Shown here: positions 44,270 to 54,153 of the stretch, piece after piece
Layout of the letters: the number at the start of each line of letters is the position of its first letter
How positions within the stretch are numbered: the first letter of the stretch is position 1
Origin: Pseudoruegeria aquimaris
GTDB taxonomy: Bacteria; Pseudomonadota; Alphaproteobacteria; Rhodobacterales; Rhodobacteraceae
Assembly (NCBI RefSeq): GCF_900172235.1
Contig: NZ_FWFQ01000007.1
Coordinates: 62,001-126,000, forward strand
DNA length: 64,000 nucleotides
Direction of reading: 5' to 3'
Notes under the pieces: generated by a model
What the model was told of the DNA's origin: nothing
Seen by the model: only the letters and a program-made list of their open reading frames with translations
The model's database searches: none
Program-made: the position numbers and the translations under genes

Positions 44270-46396
44270 ATGATCGCAGTCGAAGACCTGATCGCGCTGG
44301 TCCGCAACTACAATCCCAATACCGACGCGGAACGCATCCGGAAGGCCTATGCCTACGGGATGGCCATGCACGAGGGGCAGTTCCGCCGCTCCGGCGAGCC
44401 CTATTTCACCCATCCGGTGGCCGTCGCCGCGATCCTGACCGAGCAGCGGCTCGATGACGATACGATCATCACCGCGCTCCTGCACGACACCATCGAGGAC
44501 ACCAAATCCACTTATGGCGAAGTGGCCGAGATGTTCGGCACCGAGGTCGCGGAGCTGGTGGATGGCGTCACCAAGCTGACGAACCTGCAGCTGTCCTCCT
44601 CCGGCACCAAGCAGGCCGAGAACTTCCGCAAGCTGTTCATGGCGATGAGCAAGGATCTGCGGGTGATCCTCGTCAAGCTCGCCGACCGCCTGCACAACAT
44701 GCGCACCATCAAGGCGATGAGCCCGGAGAAGCAGGCCCAGAAGGCCCGCGAAACGATGGACATTTTCGCGCCGCTGGCCGGGCGCATGGGGATGCACTGG
44801 ATGCGCGAGGAGCTTGAGGATCTCGCTTTCCGCGTGCTCAACCCCGAGGCCCGCAACTCGATCATCCGCCGCTTCATCACGCTCCAGCGCGAAACCGGCG
44901 ACGTGATCCACAAGATCACCCGCGACATCCGCAAGGAACTGGACGACGCCGGCATCGAGGCCGACGTCTTCGGCCGGGCCAAGAAGCCCTATTCGATCTG
45001 GCGCAAGATGGAGGCCAAGCACATCGGCTTCTCCCGCCTCTCCGACATCTACGGCTTCCGGGTCATCACCAAGTCGGACGCGGATTGCTACCGGGTGCTC
45101 GGCGCGATCCACCGCCGCTGGCGCGCGGTGCCGGGGCGGTTCAAGGATTACATCAGCCAGCCGAAATCCAACGGCTACCGCTCGATCCACACCACGGTAT
45201 CCGGCCGGGACGGCAAACGCGTCGAAGTCCAGATCCGGACGCGCCAGATGCACGAGGTGGCCGAATCCGGCGTCGCGGCGCATTGGGCCTACCGTGACGG
45301 CGTGCGCGGCGAGAACCCCTTCGCGGTGGACCCGGCGAAATGGGTCGCCGGGCTGACGGAGCGGTTCGACAGCGCCGAGAACACCGATGAATTCCTCGAG
45401 CACGTGAAGCTCGAGATGTATTCGGACCAGGTCTTCTGCTTCACGCCCAAGGGCGAGGTGGTCAAGCTGCCGCGCGGGGCGACGCCGCTCGATTTCGCCT
45501 ACGCGATCCACACCCGCATCGGCGACAGCTGCGTGGGCGCCAAGGTCGATGGGCTGCGCGTGCCGCTCTGGACGCGTCTGAAGAACGGCCAGTCGGTGGA
45601 GATCATCACCGCCGAGGGCCAGCGCCCGCAGGCCACGTGGCTCGACATCGTGACGACGGGGCGCGCCAAGGCCGCCATCCGCCGGTCGCTGCGCGAGGAG
45701 GATCGCGAGCGCTTCATCAAGCTCGGCCGCGAACTGGCGCGCGTGGCCTTCGAGCATGTCGGCAAGAAGGTGACGGACAAAGCGCTGCGCACCGCCGCCG
45801 CCAACCTGCGCCTGAAGGACGCCGAGGAACTGCTGGCGCGGCTGGGCAGCGCGGAGCTGAAAGCGCGGGACGTGGTGGAAGTGCTCTACCCGGATCTCGC
45901 CCCCGAAAGCGGTGCGGAGATCGACGCCTCCCGCGCCGTGATCGGCCTGTCCGAAGACCAGAGCTTCCACCGGGCGCCCTGCTGCCAGCCCGTTCCGGGC
46001 GAACGGATCGTGGGGCTCACCTTCCGCGGGGCAGGGGTCGTGGTGCACGCCATCGACTGCCCGCGCATGGGCGACTACGAAGACCAGATGGAGCGCTGGG
46101 TGGATCTGCACTGGCACTCCGGGCGGCACAAGGCGGCCTACGACGTGACGCTGGACGTGACTCTTTCCAACGATGCCGGCGTGCTGGGACGAATCTGCAC
46201 ATTGATCGGGGAGCAGAAGGCCAATATCTCGGATCTGCACTTCAAGGATCGCAAGCCGGATTTCTACCGCCTGTACATCGACGTCGAGGTGAGGGACGTG
46301 GAGCATCTCCATGCCATCATCACCGCCCTGGACGCCGAGACGGACGTTGCCGCGGTGGAGCGCCTGCGCGACCTGACCCGCAAGGACAACCCCTAG
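44270..46396 (+). CDS. rsh: Bifunctional (p)ppGpp synthetase/hydrolase (Rsh, RelA/SpoT)
   Basis: This 708-residue protein makes and breaks (p)ppGpp. The hydrolase domain is intact, with H48 in YFTHPV and H72-D73 in LLHDTIED. The synthetase domain shows YSIWRKM, DIYGFRVI, and YISQPKSNGYRSIHTTV. The TGS domain starts at VFCFTPKGEVVKLPRGATPLDFAYAIH and a C-terminal ACT domain ends the protein. Alphaproteobacteria usually have this single long enzyme. It is preceded by rpoZ, so the alarmone enzyme and its polymerase target share a transcript. GGAG precedes ATG 44270. Confidence 0.97.
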   Translation: MIAVEDLIALVRNYNPNTDAERIRKAYAYGMAMHEGQFRRSGEPYFTHPVAVAAILTEQRLDDDTIITALLHDTIEDTKSTYGEVAEMFGTEVAELVDGVTKLTNLQLSSSGTKQAENFRKLFMAMSKDLRVILVKLADRLHNMRTIKAMSPEKQAQKARETMDIFAPLAGRMGMHWMREELEDLAFRVLNPEARNSIIRRFITLQRETGDVIHKITRDIRKELDDAGIEADVFGRAKKPYSIWRKMEAKHIGFSRLSDIYGFRVITKSDADCYRVLGAIHRRWRAVPGRFKDYISQPKSNGYRSIHTTVSGRDGKRVEVQIRTRQMHEVAESGVAAHWAYRDGVRGENPFAVDPAKWVAGLTERFDSAENTDEFLEHVKLEMYSDQVFCFTPKGEVVKLPRGATPLDFAYAIHTRIGDSCVGAKVDGLRVPLWTRLKNGQSVEIITAEGQRPQATWLDIVTTGRAKAAIRRSLREEDRERFIKLGRELARVAFEHVGKKVTDKALRTAAANLRLKDAEELLARLGSAELKARDVVEVLYPDLAPESGAEIDASRAVIGLSEDQSFHRAPCCQPVPGERIVGLTFRGAGVVVHAIDCPRMGDYEDQMERWVDLHWHSGRHKAAYDVTLDVTLSNDAGVLGRICTLIGEQKANISDLHFKDRKPDFYRLYIDVEVRDVEHLHAIITALDAETDVAAVERLRDLTRKDNP

Positions 46397-46445
46397 CCCT
46401 GCACCCGCACTGAACCCGCCCCGAAACCCGGCAAGGATACGCCCG

Positions 46446-47102
46446 TTGGTTTTCAAACGCCGAGACAGACGCCCACTGCACCACGCCGTGATGGATTTCG
46501 TCTATCCGCGGCGGGGCTGGGGCCGGGGATTCAGCTACCTCAAGCACCGGCTGCGCCGCCTGCCGGACACCCCCGAGAAGATAGCGCGCGGCATCTTCGC
46601 CGGCGTCTTCGTGTGTTTCACCCCGTTCTTCGGGCTGCATTTCTTCGCCGCGGCCCTCCTCGCGATGATCCTGCGCGGCAATGTCGTGGCCTCTCTGCTG
46701 GCCACCTTCTTCGGCAACCCGATCACCTTCCCCTTCATCGCCGTCGTTTCGATGAAGACGGGCCACTTCCTGATCGGGGAGACATACAGCGCAGAGGAAA
46801 GCCGCTCGCTCTACCAGAATTTCCGGGGCGCGGCGGCCGACGTGAAGGACAACTTCCTCGCCATCTTTTCCGATCGCACCGCGGACTGGTCCCAGCTGGG
46901 CCAGTTCTACCACGATGTCTACCTGCCCTATCTCGTGGGTGGGCTGATCCCCGGCCTGATTGCCGGCATCGTGGCCTACTACATGAGCGTTCCGGTGATC
47001 GCGGCCTACCAGAAACGCCGCAAGGGCCGGCTGAAGAAGAAACTCGAACAACTCCGCTCCAAGGCCGCGAAGGCGGCTGACGAGGCCGCCTCCGGGCGTT
47101 AA
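46446..47102 (+). CDS. DUF2062 membrane protein
   Basis: A 218-residue protein with four hydrophobic segments and a basic C-terminal tail ([25 protein letters not shown]). The block [49 protein letters not shown] is the DUF2062 signature. The function is unknown. The start is TTG 46446, with AAGGA about nine bases upstream; no ATG fits the conserved N-terminus. It follows rsh by 49 bases and precedes pdxJ by 47, so it is probably in the same transcript. Confidence 0.85.
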   Translation: MVFKRRDRRPLHHAVMDFVYPRRGWGRGFSYLKHRLRRLPDTPEKIARGIFAGVFVCFTPFFGLHFFAAALLAMILRGNVVASLLATFFGNPITFPFIAVVSMKTGHFLIGETYSAEESRSLYQNFRGAAADVKDNFLAIFSDRTADWSQLGQFYHDVYLPYLVGGLIPGLIAGIVAYYMSVPVIAAYQKRRKGRLKKKLEQLRSKAAKAADEAASGR

Positions 47103-47149
47103 CCTGCGCATCGCAGACCCGGCGCGACAGAGGAAGGAAACACCGCACC

Positions 47150-47905
47150 ATGACGACCGCCCCCCTTGGCAAGCTGCGGCTTGGCGTCAACATCGATCAC
47201 GTGGCCACCGTGCGCAACGCCCGCGGCGGGGCCTACCCCGATCCGCTGCGCGCGGCCAAACTGGCCGAAGAGGCCGGGGCCGATGGCATCACCGCGCACC
47301 TGCGCGAGGATCGCCGTCACATCTCGGACGCCGACATCGAGGGGCTGATGGAGGTGCTCACCGTGCCGCTGAACTTCGAGATGGCGGCCACCGAAGAAAT
47401 GCAGGCCATCGCCTTGCGCCACAAGCCCCATGCCGTGTGCATCGTGCCGGAGAAACGCGAGGAGCGGACCACCGAGGGCGGGCTGGAAGTCGCGCGGGAG
47501 GAAAACCGCCTGGCCCATTTCATCGCGCCGCTGCGCGATGCGGGCTGCCGGGTGTCGATCTTCATCGCCGCCGACAAGCGCCAGATCGAGGCGGCGCACC
47601 GGATCGGCGCGGCGGTGATCGAGCTGCACACCGGTGCCTATTGCGATGCCCATGCCGAGGGGCGCTTCGCCGACCGCGACCGCGAGCTGGAGGCCCTGCG
47701 CGAGATGTCGGCCTTCGCGCATTCGCTGGGGCTTGAGGTGCACGCGGGCCACGGGCTGACCTATGAAACCGTGCAGCCGGTGGCGGCTTTTCCGGAAGTC
47801 ATGGAGCTCAACATCGGCCATTTCCTGATCGGCGAAGCGATCTTCCGCGGTCTGTCTCCGGCAATCGCCGAAATGCGGCGGCTGATGGACGAGGCCCGCG
47901 CATGA
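47150..47905 (+). CDS. pdxJ: Pyridoxine 5'-phosphate synthase PdxJ
   Basis: PdxJ joins 1-deoxyxylulose 5-phosphate and 3-amino-2-oxopropyl phosphate into pyridoxine phosphate. The 251-residue TIM barrel has [51 protein letters not shown] and [13 protein letters not shown], covering the catalytic histidines and glutamates. Its stop overlaps the next gene by four bases (ATGA). In alphaproteobacteria it heads the conserved pdxJ-acpS-lepB-rnc-era run. Confidence 0.97.
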   Translation: MTTAPLGKLRLGVNIDHVATVRNARGGAYPDPLRAAKLAEEAGADGITAHLREDRRHISDADIEGLMEVLTVPLNFEMAATEEMQAIALRHKPHAVCIVPEKREERTTEGGLEVAREENRLAHFIAPLRDAGCRVSIFIAADKRQIEAAHRIGAAVIELHTGAYCDAHAEGRFADRDRELEALREMSAFAHSLGLEVHAGHGLTYETVQPVAAFPEVMELNIGHFLIGEAIFRGLSPAIAEMRRLMDEARA

Positions 47906-48333
47906 AGCCGAACCTGATCCGCTACGGCGGCACCGTGATCGCCACCGTCTTCGCTCTGGCGATCCTGAACGCGCTGACGCTTCAGTACCTGGGCGTCCGA
48001 ATCCCGCCGGCGGCGACGGTTCTCGTGCCGCTGATGCTGGCGGCGGCCCGCGAGGGGCAGATCGCTGCGCGCGGAAAGGCCCCGGCGCCGGATCTCAAGA
48101 TGCTCGCCGGTGCGGCGGGCCTCTGCACGCTGATCTTCGCCGTGATCGCCCTTTGCCTGTTCGTGATCCTGCGCCTCACGCTGGGCGAGGCCTTCACCAT
48201 GCCGGGCGGCGGCGCGGCGCGCTACGGGCTCACGCTCTTCACGCTCGTCGCGGCCTTCGTCGTCAACGCGTCCTTCCTCTCGATCGGGCATCGGACCGAG
48301 GCCCGCAAGCTGGCGCAGAAGGCAGGCGAATGA
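47902..48333 (+). CDS. Four-helix membrane protein of unknown function
   Basis: I do not recognise this 143-residue protein with certainty. It has four hydrophobic segments (about 10-28, 35-48, 68-90 and 108-130) and a cytoplasmic [20 protein letters not shown] loop. It resembles the small ABZJ_00895-type membrane proteins. It overlaps pdxJ by four bases upstream and acpS by four bases downstream (ATGA both times), so it is certainly transcribed with them. Confidence 0.75.
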   Translation: MKPNLIRYGGTVIATVFALAILNALTLQYLGVRIPPAATVLVPLMLAAAREGQIAARGKAPAPDLKMLAGAAGLCTLIFAVIALCLFVILRLTLGEAFTMPGGGAARYGLTLFTLVAAFVVNASFLSIGHRTEARKLAQKAGE

Positions 48334-48737
48334 TCCTCGGCATCGGCACCGATCTGGCCAACATCGAGCGGATCGAGGCCACGCTGGAACGCTTTGGCGA
48401 TCGCTTCCGCAACCGCGTCTTCACCGAGGCGGAGCAGGCCAAGGCCGAGCGCCGGCGGGATACGGCTGGCACCTATGCCAAGCGCTGGGCCGCGAAGGAG
48501 GCCTGTTCCAAGGCGCTGGGCACCGGCCTGCGCATGGGCATCGCCTGGAAGGACATGAGCGTCACCAATCTGCGCAGCGGCCAGCCGGTCATGCATGTCA
48601 CGGGCTGGGCGGCGGAGCGGCTGAAGGCGATGACTCCCGAGGGCCACGAGGCGATCATCCATGTAACCCTGACAGACGATCACCCCTGGGCGCAGGCCTT
48701 CGTGGTGATCGAGGCGCGGCCCATTGTGCGTGTCTGA
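48330..48737 (+). CDS. acpS: Holo-acyl-carrier-protein synthase AcpS
   Basis: AcpS attaches phosphopantetheine from CoA to acyl carrier protein. The 135-residue protein has [26 protein letters not shown] (the magnesium-binding aspartate in GTDL) and the second motif [26 protein letters not shown] 48330 is chosen from the ATGA overlap with the previous gene; the frame continues upstream only as a shadow. A structured repeat separates it from lepB. Confidence 0.97.
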   Translation: MILGIGTDLANIERIEATLERFGDRFRNRVFTEAEQAKAERRRDTAGTYAKRWAAKEACSKALGTGLRMGIAWKDMSVTNLRSGQPVMHVTGWAAERLKAMTPEGHEAIIHVTLTDDHPWAQAFVVIEARPIVRV

Positions 48738-48758
48738 CGAATCCCTTTGCCGGTGTCG

Positions 48759-48833
48759 CCCGGCGGCACGCCGGGCAGCGCCTGCCTGCCCCCCGGCAGG
48801 CGCTTTCGCGCCCGCCCAGGCACGCGCCGCCCT
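48759..48833 (+). repeat. Structured intergenic repeat, copy 2 of family 1
   Basis: Same plan as the copy at 8641. GCCCGGCG (48759-48766) pairs with CGCCGGGC (48770-48777), then a single A, then GCGCCTGCC (48779-48787) pairs with GGCAGGCGC (48796-48804). The bases differ in the loops and in paired positions of the arms, so pairing is kept while sequence changes. It lies between acpS and lepB. Confidence 0.75.
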
Positions 48834-48940
48834 TCGGTTCGACGCACAACCCTGTCAGGTCTTCGCCCGCCCCCCGGGTTGACACCCCGCGGCGCTGAGG
48901 CCAAGACAAACCCAACCAATCCCGAGCAGGAATCCCTTTC

Positions 48941-49719
48941 ATGGCCGCGAAAGCAGAAAAAGAAGAAGGCATCATGGAGACCGTCAAGACGGTCGTCTAC
49001 GCGCTTCTGATCGCCGGCGTCTTCCGGACGCTCTTCTTCCAGCCCTTCTGGATCCCCTCGGGCTCGATGAAGGACACGCTGCTGATCGGCGATTTCCTTT
49101 TCGTCAACAAGATGGCCTATGGCTACTCCAAGCACTCCTGCCCCTTCTCCATGTGCCCGATCCCGGGCCGGATCTTCGGCAGCGAGCCGGAACGCGGGGA
49201 TGTCGTCGTGTTCCGCCACCCGGTGAACAACACCGATTTCATCAAGCGCCTGATCGGCCTGCCCGGCGACAGAATCCAGGTGCGCGACGGCGTGCTTTTC
49301 ATCAATGGCGAAGAGGCCGTGCAGACGCCTGCCGGCACCTTCACCGAGACCTTCGAAAAGCAGGGCCCGGTGGGCAACATGCCGCGCTGCACCACGCCCG
49401 TGGGCATCGGGGCCGACTGCGAGAAGGACAAGTTCATCGAAACGCTGCCCGGCGGCGTCTCGCATTCCATTCTCAACATCACCAATTCCGCCACCGACAA
49501 CACCGGCGTCTTCACGGTGCCCGAAGGCCACTACTTCTTCATGGGCGACAACCGCGACAACTCCACCGACAGCCGCGTGTCCCAGCAGGTGGGCGGGGTC
49601 GGCTTCGTGCCCTACGAAAACCTGATCGGCCGCGCCGACCGGGTGATGTTCTCTTCCGCCGGCCGCTCCCTGTTCTACGTCTGGACGTGGCGCGGCGACC
49701 GTTTCTTCAAGAGGATCGA

Positions 49720-49723
<4 letters not shown>
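48941..49723 (+). CDS. lepB: Signal peptidase I
   Basis: LepB cleaves signal peptides at the outer face of the inner membrane. The 260-residue protein has one N-terminal membrane segment (about residues 14-30), the nucleophile S42 in [10 protein letters not shown] and the general base K102 in [11 protein letters not shown]. It also has the [11 protein letters not shown] block. The insert [19 protein letters not shown] and two further cysteines are usual for alphaproteobacteria. Its stop overlaps the rnc start by four bases. Confidence 0.97.
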
Positions 49724-50401
<678 letters not shown>

Positions 50402-50409
<8 letters not shown>

Positions 50410-51313
50410 TACGCGTGCCGGCTTCGTTGCCCTGATCGGGGAACCCAACGCCGGGAAATCGACGCTGCTGAACCGCATGGTCGGGGCCAAGGTCTCGATC
50501 GTGACGCACAAGGTGCAGACAACCCGCGCCCGCATCCGCGGCGTCGCGATCGAGGGCGAAAGCCAGATCGTCTTCGTGGACACGCCCGGCCTGTTCCGTC
50601 CGCGCCGCCGGCTGGACCGCGCCATGGTCGCCGCCGCCTGGACGGGTGCCGCCGATGCCGATGTCGTGGTGATGATGGTGGAGGCCCACCGGGGCATCAC
50701 CGAAGGCGTCGAGGCCATTCTCGACGGGCTGAAGGAGCGCGAAACCGGCCGGAAGGTCGCGCTGGCGATCAACAAGATCGACCGCGTGGCCTCGGAGGTT
50801 CTGCTGAAGCTCACCAAGGATCTGAACGAGCGCTTCGCCTTTGCCGAGACCTTCATGATTTCCGCCGAGAAGGGCCACGGCGTGGAGGATCTGCGCAAGT
50901 GGCTGGCGCAGGAGGTGCCCGCCGGGCCGTGGCTCTACCCGGAAGATCAGATCGCCGATCTGCCCATGCGCATGATCGCCGCCGAGATGACCCGCGAAAA
51001 ACTCACCCTGCGCCTGCACCAGGAGCTGCCCTACCAGCTCACCGTGGAAACAGAGAACTGGGAAGAGCGCAAGGACGGCTCCGCCCGCATCGATCAGGTG
51101 ATCTACGTGGCGCGCGATGGCCACAAGGGGATCATCCTCGGCAAGAAGGGCGAAACCATCAAGGGCGTCTCGCAGGCGGCCCGCGCCGAGCTTCAGGAGT
51201 TCCTGGGCCGTCCGGTGCACCTGTTCCTCCAGGTGAAGGTGCGCCCGAACTGGCTTGAGGAGAAGGAGCGCTACTCCGAGATGGGCCTCGATTTCAAAGA
51301 CGGCAACGCATGA
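50402..51313 (+). CDS. era: GTPase Era
   Basis: Era is a ribosome-assembly GTPase that binds the 3' end of 16S rRNA. The 303-residue protein has the G1 loop [10 protein letters not shown]3 DTPG, G4 NKID and G5 SAEKG, then a KH domain ([29 protein letters not shown]). ATG 50402 is chosen over the adjacent ATG 50399 because the GGAG is then seven bases away. Its stop overlaps the DUF1491 gene by four bases. Confidence 0.97.
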
Positions 51314-51642
51314 GCCGGCTGACGGCGGAGTTCTGGGTCTCTGCCTACCTCACGCGGCTGCGGCTGCGCGACATTCCGGCCTTTGTCACCGCCAAGGGCG
51401 ATCTCACGGCCGGCGCCGTCCTGGTCAAGCTCAACACGCTCGACGGCCAGGCCCGCGCCTTCCAGCGCAGCTTCGACCTGATGACGGGCGAGCGCGCCTG
51501 GGTGGTGCTGGCCGAAGGGGCCGAGGCGGATGTGGACGCCGCCATCGCGCGCCAGCGCTCCTTCGATCCGGATCTCTGGGTCATCGAAGTGGAGGATCGC
51601 GCCGGGCGCCACCTGCTTGAGGAAGACGGGCTTGCCGGCTGA
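51310..51642 (+). CDS. DUF1491 family protein
   Basis: A 110-residue cytoplasmic protein of the DUF1491 family, restricted mostly to alphaproteobacteria. Blocks such as WVSAYLTRLRLRDIPAFVTAKGDLTAGAVLVKLN and DPDLWVIEVEDRAGRHLLEEDGL define it. The function is unknown. It overlaps era by four bases (ATGA) and lies before recO, a position that is conserved in this group. Confidence 0.88.
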   Translation: MSRLTAEFWVSAYLTRLRLRDIPAFVTAKGDLTAGAVLVKLNTLDGQARAFQRSFDLMTGERAWVVLAEGAEADVDAAIARQRSFDPDLWVIEVEDRAGRHLLEEDGLAG

Positions 51643-51681
51643 GGCCCTCGCGGGAAGAATGCCGTGCAGGGTAACTGACCT

Positions 51682-51705
51682 GCTGAGCGGAAAGCTGAGC
51701 GGAAA
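51682..51705. repeat. 12-bp tandem repeat upstream of recO
   Basis: GCTGAGCGGAAA occurs twice in tandem (51682-51693 and 51694-51705), 20 bases before the recO start codon. It could be a recent slippage product or a small regulatory duplication. Confidence 0.7.
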
Positions 51706-51724
51706 GGCGCGGTGAACTGACGGC

Positions 51725-52459
51725 ATGGAGTGGCGGGAAGAAGGCATGTTGGTCGCCGTGCGGCGCCACGGGGAGACCTCCGCGATCATCGAGGTGTTCA
51801 CCGAGGGGCATGGGCGGCACGCCGGCGTGGTGCGCGGCGGCACCAGCCGCAAGATCGCGCCGATCCTGCAACCGGGGGCGCAGCTGGATCTGACCTGGCG
51901 CGCGCGGCTGGAAGATCACATCGGCGCCTTCACGGTCGAGCCGCGCCGGAGCCGCGCGGGGTTGCTGGCGGAACGGGTGCCGCTGGCTGGGCTCAACGCC
52001 ATCTGCGCCCTGATCAGTTTCGCCCTGCCAGAGCGCGAACCCCACCCCCGCCTCTACGAACAGACCCAGACGGTGCTGGATCTGCTTGGCGAAAGCGCGC
52101 ACTGGCCCTACGCCTACCTGCAATGGGAACTGGCGCTTCTGCGGGCGCTGGGGTTCGGCCTGTCGCTGGATGTCTGCGCGGTGACGGGGGCGCAAAGCGG
52201 CCTTGCCTACGTCTCTCCCAAGACGGGCCGCGCGGTGAGCGCCGCGGGTGCCGGGGAGTGGGCCGACCGGCTTCTGCCGCTGCCCGCCTTCCTCGCCGAG
52301 GGCCGGCCGCCGGAACCGGGGGAGCTTTCGCAGGGCTTCGCGCTTTCGGGCCATTTTCTCGACAGCCGCATTGCGCGGGGCCTCGCCGGCAAGCCGCTGC
52401 CGGCCGCGCGCCAGCGGTTGCTGGATCTGCTGGGGCGTCAGTCGGGCGCGGCGCGATAG
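51725..52459 (+). CDS. recO: DNA repair protein RecO
   Basis: RecO helps load RecA in the RecF pathway. The 244-residue protein has an N-terminal OB fold ([39 protein letters not shown]) and a helical domain with [12 protein letters not shown]. The zinc-ribbon cysteines of some RecO proteins are not all kept here. Its last 22 bases overlap the end of the converging META-lipoprotein gene. Confidence 0.95.
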   Translation: MEWREEGMLVAVRRHGETSAIIEVFTEGHGRHAGVVRGGTSRKIAPILQPGAQLDLTWRARLEDHIGAFTVEPRRSRAGLLAERVPLAGLNAICALISFALPEREPHPRLYEQTQTVLDLLGESAHWPYAYLQWELALLRALGFGLSLDVCAVTGAQSGLAYVSPKTGRAVSAAGAGEWADRLLPLPAFLAEGRPPEPGELSQGFALSGHFLDSRIARGLAGKPLPAARQRLLDLLGRQSGAAR

Positions 52460-52830
52460 ACGAGCTGCATCCCGGCCTCGTTCGACAGGATCAGCGTATC
52501 GCCGGCGACTTCCGAAAGACTCATGCTCATCAGCATGGCGAAATAGGTGCCCTCCAGTTCCAGTTCGGGGCAGGCCGCGCGCGTGGCCGCCAGGCCTTCG
52601 ATCTTGAACCACGGATAGGGCAGCGTCTGCCGTGCGGTGTAGGCGTTGCAGGGGGCGTGGCCGGCGATCTCGCCCTCTTCCGGGAAGGTCAGGGTGATCC
52701 GCTGGGTGATCGGCTGGCCAACGGCCTCGACGAGCCGCCATTCGCGGTCCGTGCCGGCATAGCCCGAGATCGTCTCGTCGGGTTGGCAGGCGGAAAGTCC
52801 GAGGGCAAGCAGGAAGGTGGCGCGCAGCAT
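52438..52830 (-). CDS. META-domain lipoprotein (HslJ-like)
   Basis: A 130-residue predicted lipoprotein. Residues 1-14 are the signal peptide ending in the lipobox LGLSAC. The rest is one META domain with [18 protein letters not shown] and the closing strand [20 protein letters not shown]. coli HslJ is a heat-induced envelope protein linked to novobiocin resistance. ATG 52830 was preferred to the upstream ATG 52851 because it gives a normal signal peptide and a ribosome site. It converges on recO with a 22-base overlap. Confidence 0.82.
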   Translation of the reverse strand: MLRATFLLALGLSACQPDETISGYAGTDREWRLVEAVGQPITQRITLTFPEEGEIAGHAPCNAYTARQTLPYPWFKIEGLAATRAACPELELEGTYFAMLMSMSLSEVAGDTLILSNEAGMQLVYRAAPD

Positions 52831-52919
52831 GGCACATGCCTGCCACAGCATGGCGTCCGGCGCCAGCCCCTTCGCTTCGCGGGCTTGATCGCGCCGCGCC
52901 GCGCAGGCATCGCTGGGGC

Positions 52920-52933
52920 AAAGGAGGTGATCC
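52920..52933 (+). promoter_or_regulatory. Maximal Shine-Dalgarno site for the NUDIX gene
   Basis: AAAGGAGGTGATCC is complementary over fourteen bases to the usual 3' end of bacterial 16S rRNA. The start codon ATG 52935 follows the GGAGG core by seven bases, so translation of the NUDIX gene should be very efficient. Confidence 0.85.
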
Positions 52934-52934
52934 C

Positions 52935-53573
52935 ATGGAAGATCCCCGGCTCACGCGCCTCAAGCGCCTTCAGGCGCTCGCCGCCACAGGGTTGCATTTC
53001 ACGCAGGATGCCTACGACCGCGAACGCTACGCGGAAATCGGTGCCATCGCCGAGGCGCTTCTGGCCGATCTGCTCTCGATGCCGATCCCGGATCTGCACG
53101 GCCTGCCGCGCCCCGAAGAGGGATACGCGACGCCCCGCGTGGAAGTGCGCGGCGCGGTGATCCGCGATGGCCGGATCCTGCTGGTGAAGGAGGCCACGGA
53201 CGGGCTCTGGTCGCTTCCCGGCGGCTATTGCGACGTGGGGCTTTCGCCCGCGGAGAACATCGAGAAGGAAATCCGGGAGGAAGCCGGGCTGACCGTGCGC
53301 GCCCGGCACCTCTACCTGCTGCGGCACAAGGCCAAGGGGCCTTTCCCGCCCGATCCGCGGGATTTCTACAAACTCTACTTCCTCTGCGAAGAAGCGGGGG
53401 CGGCGGAGCCCAGCCCGGCCCACGAGACCACCGAGGCGGCCTTCTTCGCCCCCGAAGCCCTGCCGCCGCTCTCGGCGGTCCGGGTGCACGCGAGCGACAT
53501 CGAGATGGCCTTCCGCCATGCCGCCGACCCCGCGCGCGCCACGGATTTCGACGAAACCGCGCCGATCAGATAA
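52935..53573 (+). CDS. NUDIX hydrolase with N-terminal Nudix_N domain
   Basis: A 212-residue NUDIX hydrolase. The N-terminal 60 residues (RLTRLKRLQALAATGLHFTQDAYDRERYAEIGAIAEALLADL) are the helical Nudix_N domain. The catalytic Nudix box is complete in GGYCDVGLSPAENIEKEIREEAGL. Members cleave nucleoside diphosphates linked to another group, such as ADP-ribose or NADH. The start is fixed by an exceptionally strong ribosome site. It has no close functional neighbour. Confidence 0.9.
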   Translation: MEDPRLTRLKRLQALAATGLHFTQDAYDRERYAEIGAIAEALLADLLSMPIPDLHGLPRPEEGYATPRVEVRGAVIRDGRILLVKEATDGLWSLPGGYCDVGLSPAENIEKEIREEAGLTVRARHLYLLRHKAKGPFPPDPRDFYKLYFLCEEAGAAEPSPAHETTEAAFFAPEALPPLSAVRVHASDIEMAFRHAADPARATDFDETAPIR

Positions 53574-53630
53574 AGGCCGGGGCCGCCCAGGGCGAGGCGG
53601 CGCCGGGCACCGTATCGCCCTGGCCTCGCG

Positions 53631-53972
53631 TCAGCCCTCGCCGAGGTCCGAAATCTCGCGCTCAAGGAAGCGCTCGAAGGCCTCGAGGTTCACCGCCTCG
53701 AACTGCCCGAAGCTCTGCATCCAGATCGAGGCATCGCGCAGGGCGTCCGGTTCGAGCTTGCACCATTTCACGCGGCCGCGTTTCTCCTGGCTGATGAGCC
53801 CGGCATTGGTGAGCACGTTCAGATGTTTGGAGATCGCCGCGAGCGACATGTCGAACGGCTCCGCCACGTCGGTGACGGCCATGTCATCCTCGAGGAGCAT
53901 GGAGAGGATCTGCCGCCGCGTTGGGTCCGCGAGGGCGGCAAAGACGGTATCGAGGGGCACGCTTCTGGTCAC
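53631..53972 (-). CDS. ArsR-family transcriptional regulator
   Basis: A 113-residue winged-helix regulator of the ArsR/SmtB type. The helix-turn-helix is in ALADPTRRQILSMLLEDDMAVTDVAEPFDMSLAAISKHLNVLTNAGLISQEKRGR. The metal-binding cysteine pair of ArsR/SmtB is absent (only one cysteine, in VKWCKLE). It therefore resembles the non-metal-sensing subgroup that often pairs with SRPBCC (AHSA1) proteins, though none is adjacent. It diverges from the EamA transporter gene, which it may regulate. Confidence 0.88.
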   Translation of the reverse strand: MTRSVPLDTVFAALADPTRRQILSMLLEDDMAVTDVAEPFDMSLAAISKHLNVLTNAGLISQEKRGRVKWCKLEPDALRDASIWMQSFGQFEAVNLEAFERFLEREISDLGEG

Positions 53973-54153
53973 CCTTCTGGCCTAGCGGCGCGCTGCGCGG
54001 CGGTCAAGCTGGCGGGGATGCGCCGGAAACGGATTGGCGGCTGCTGCCCGGTGGCGCAAAGGGGGGCGATGATGATGGCGGCCATCAGCAAATGCGATTG
54101 GCCAAGGCGGCGCGCCACGTCTAGGAAAGCGAAACACGGTGAAAGGACGCCAC

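Noticed and set aside
43826-46456. Long open frame (876 codons) on the minus strand opposite rsh, and similar ones at 1527-3923 and 32632-35355
   Set aside because: They lie entirely opposite proven genes, have no family signature, and are typical of GC-rich third-position bias. The real genes on the other strand carry complete catalytic motifs.
52920-52933. Possible fragment of a 16S rRNA gene (reads GGATCACCTCCTTT on the minus strand)
   Set aside because: Only the tail matches; there is no upstream helix 45 sequence. It is a strong Shine-Dalgarno placed correctly before a gene.
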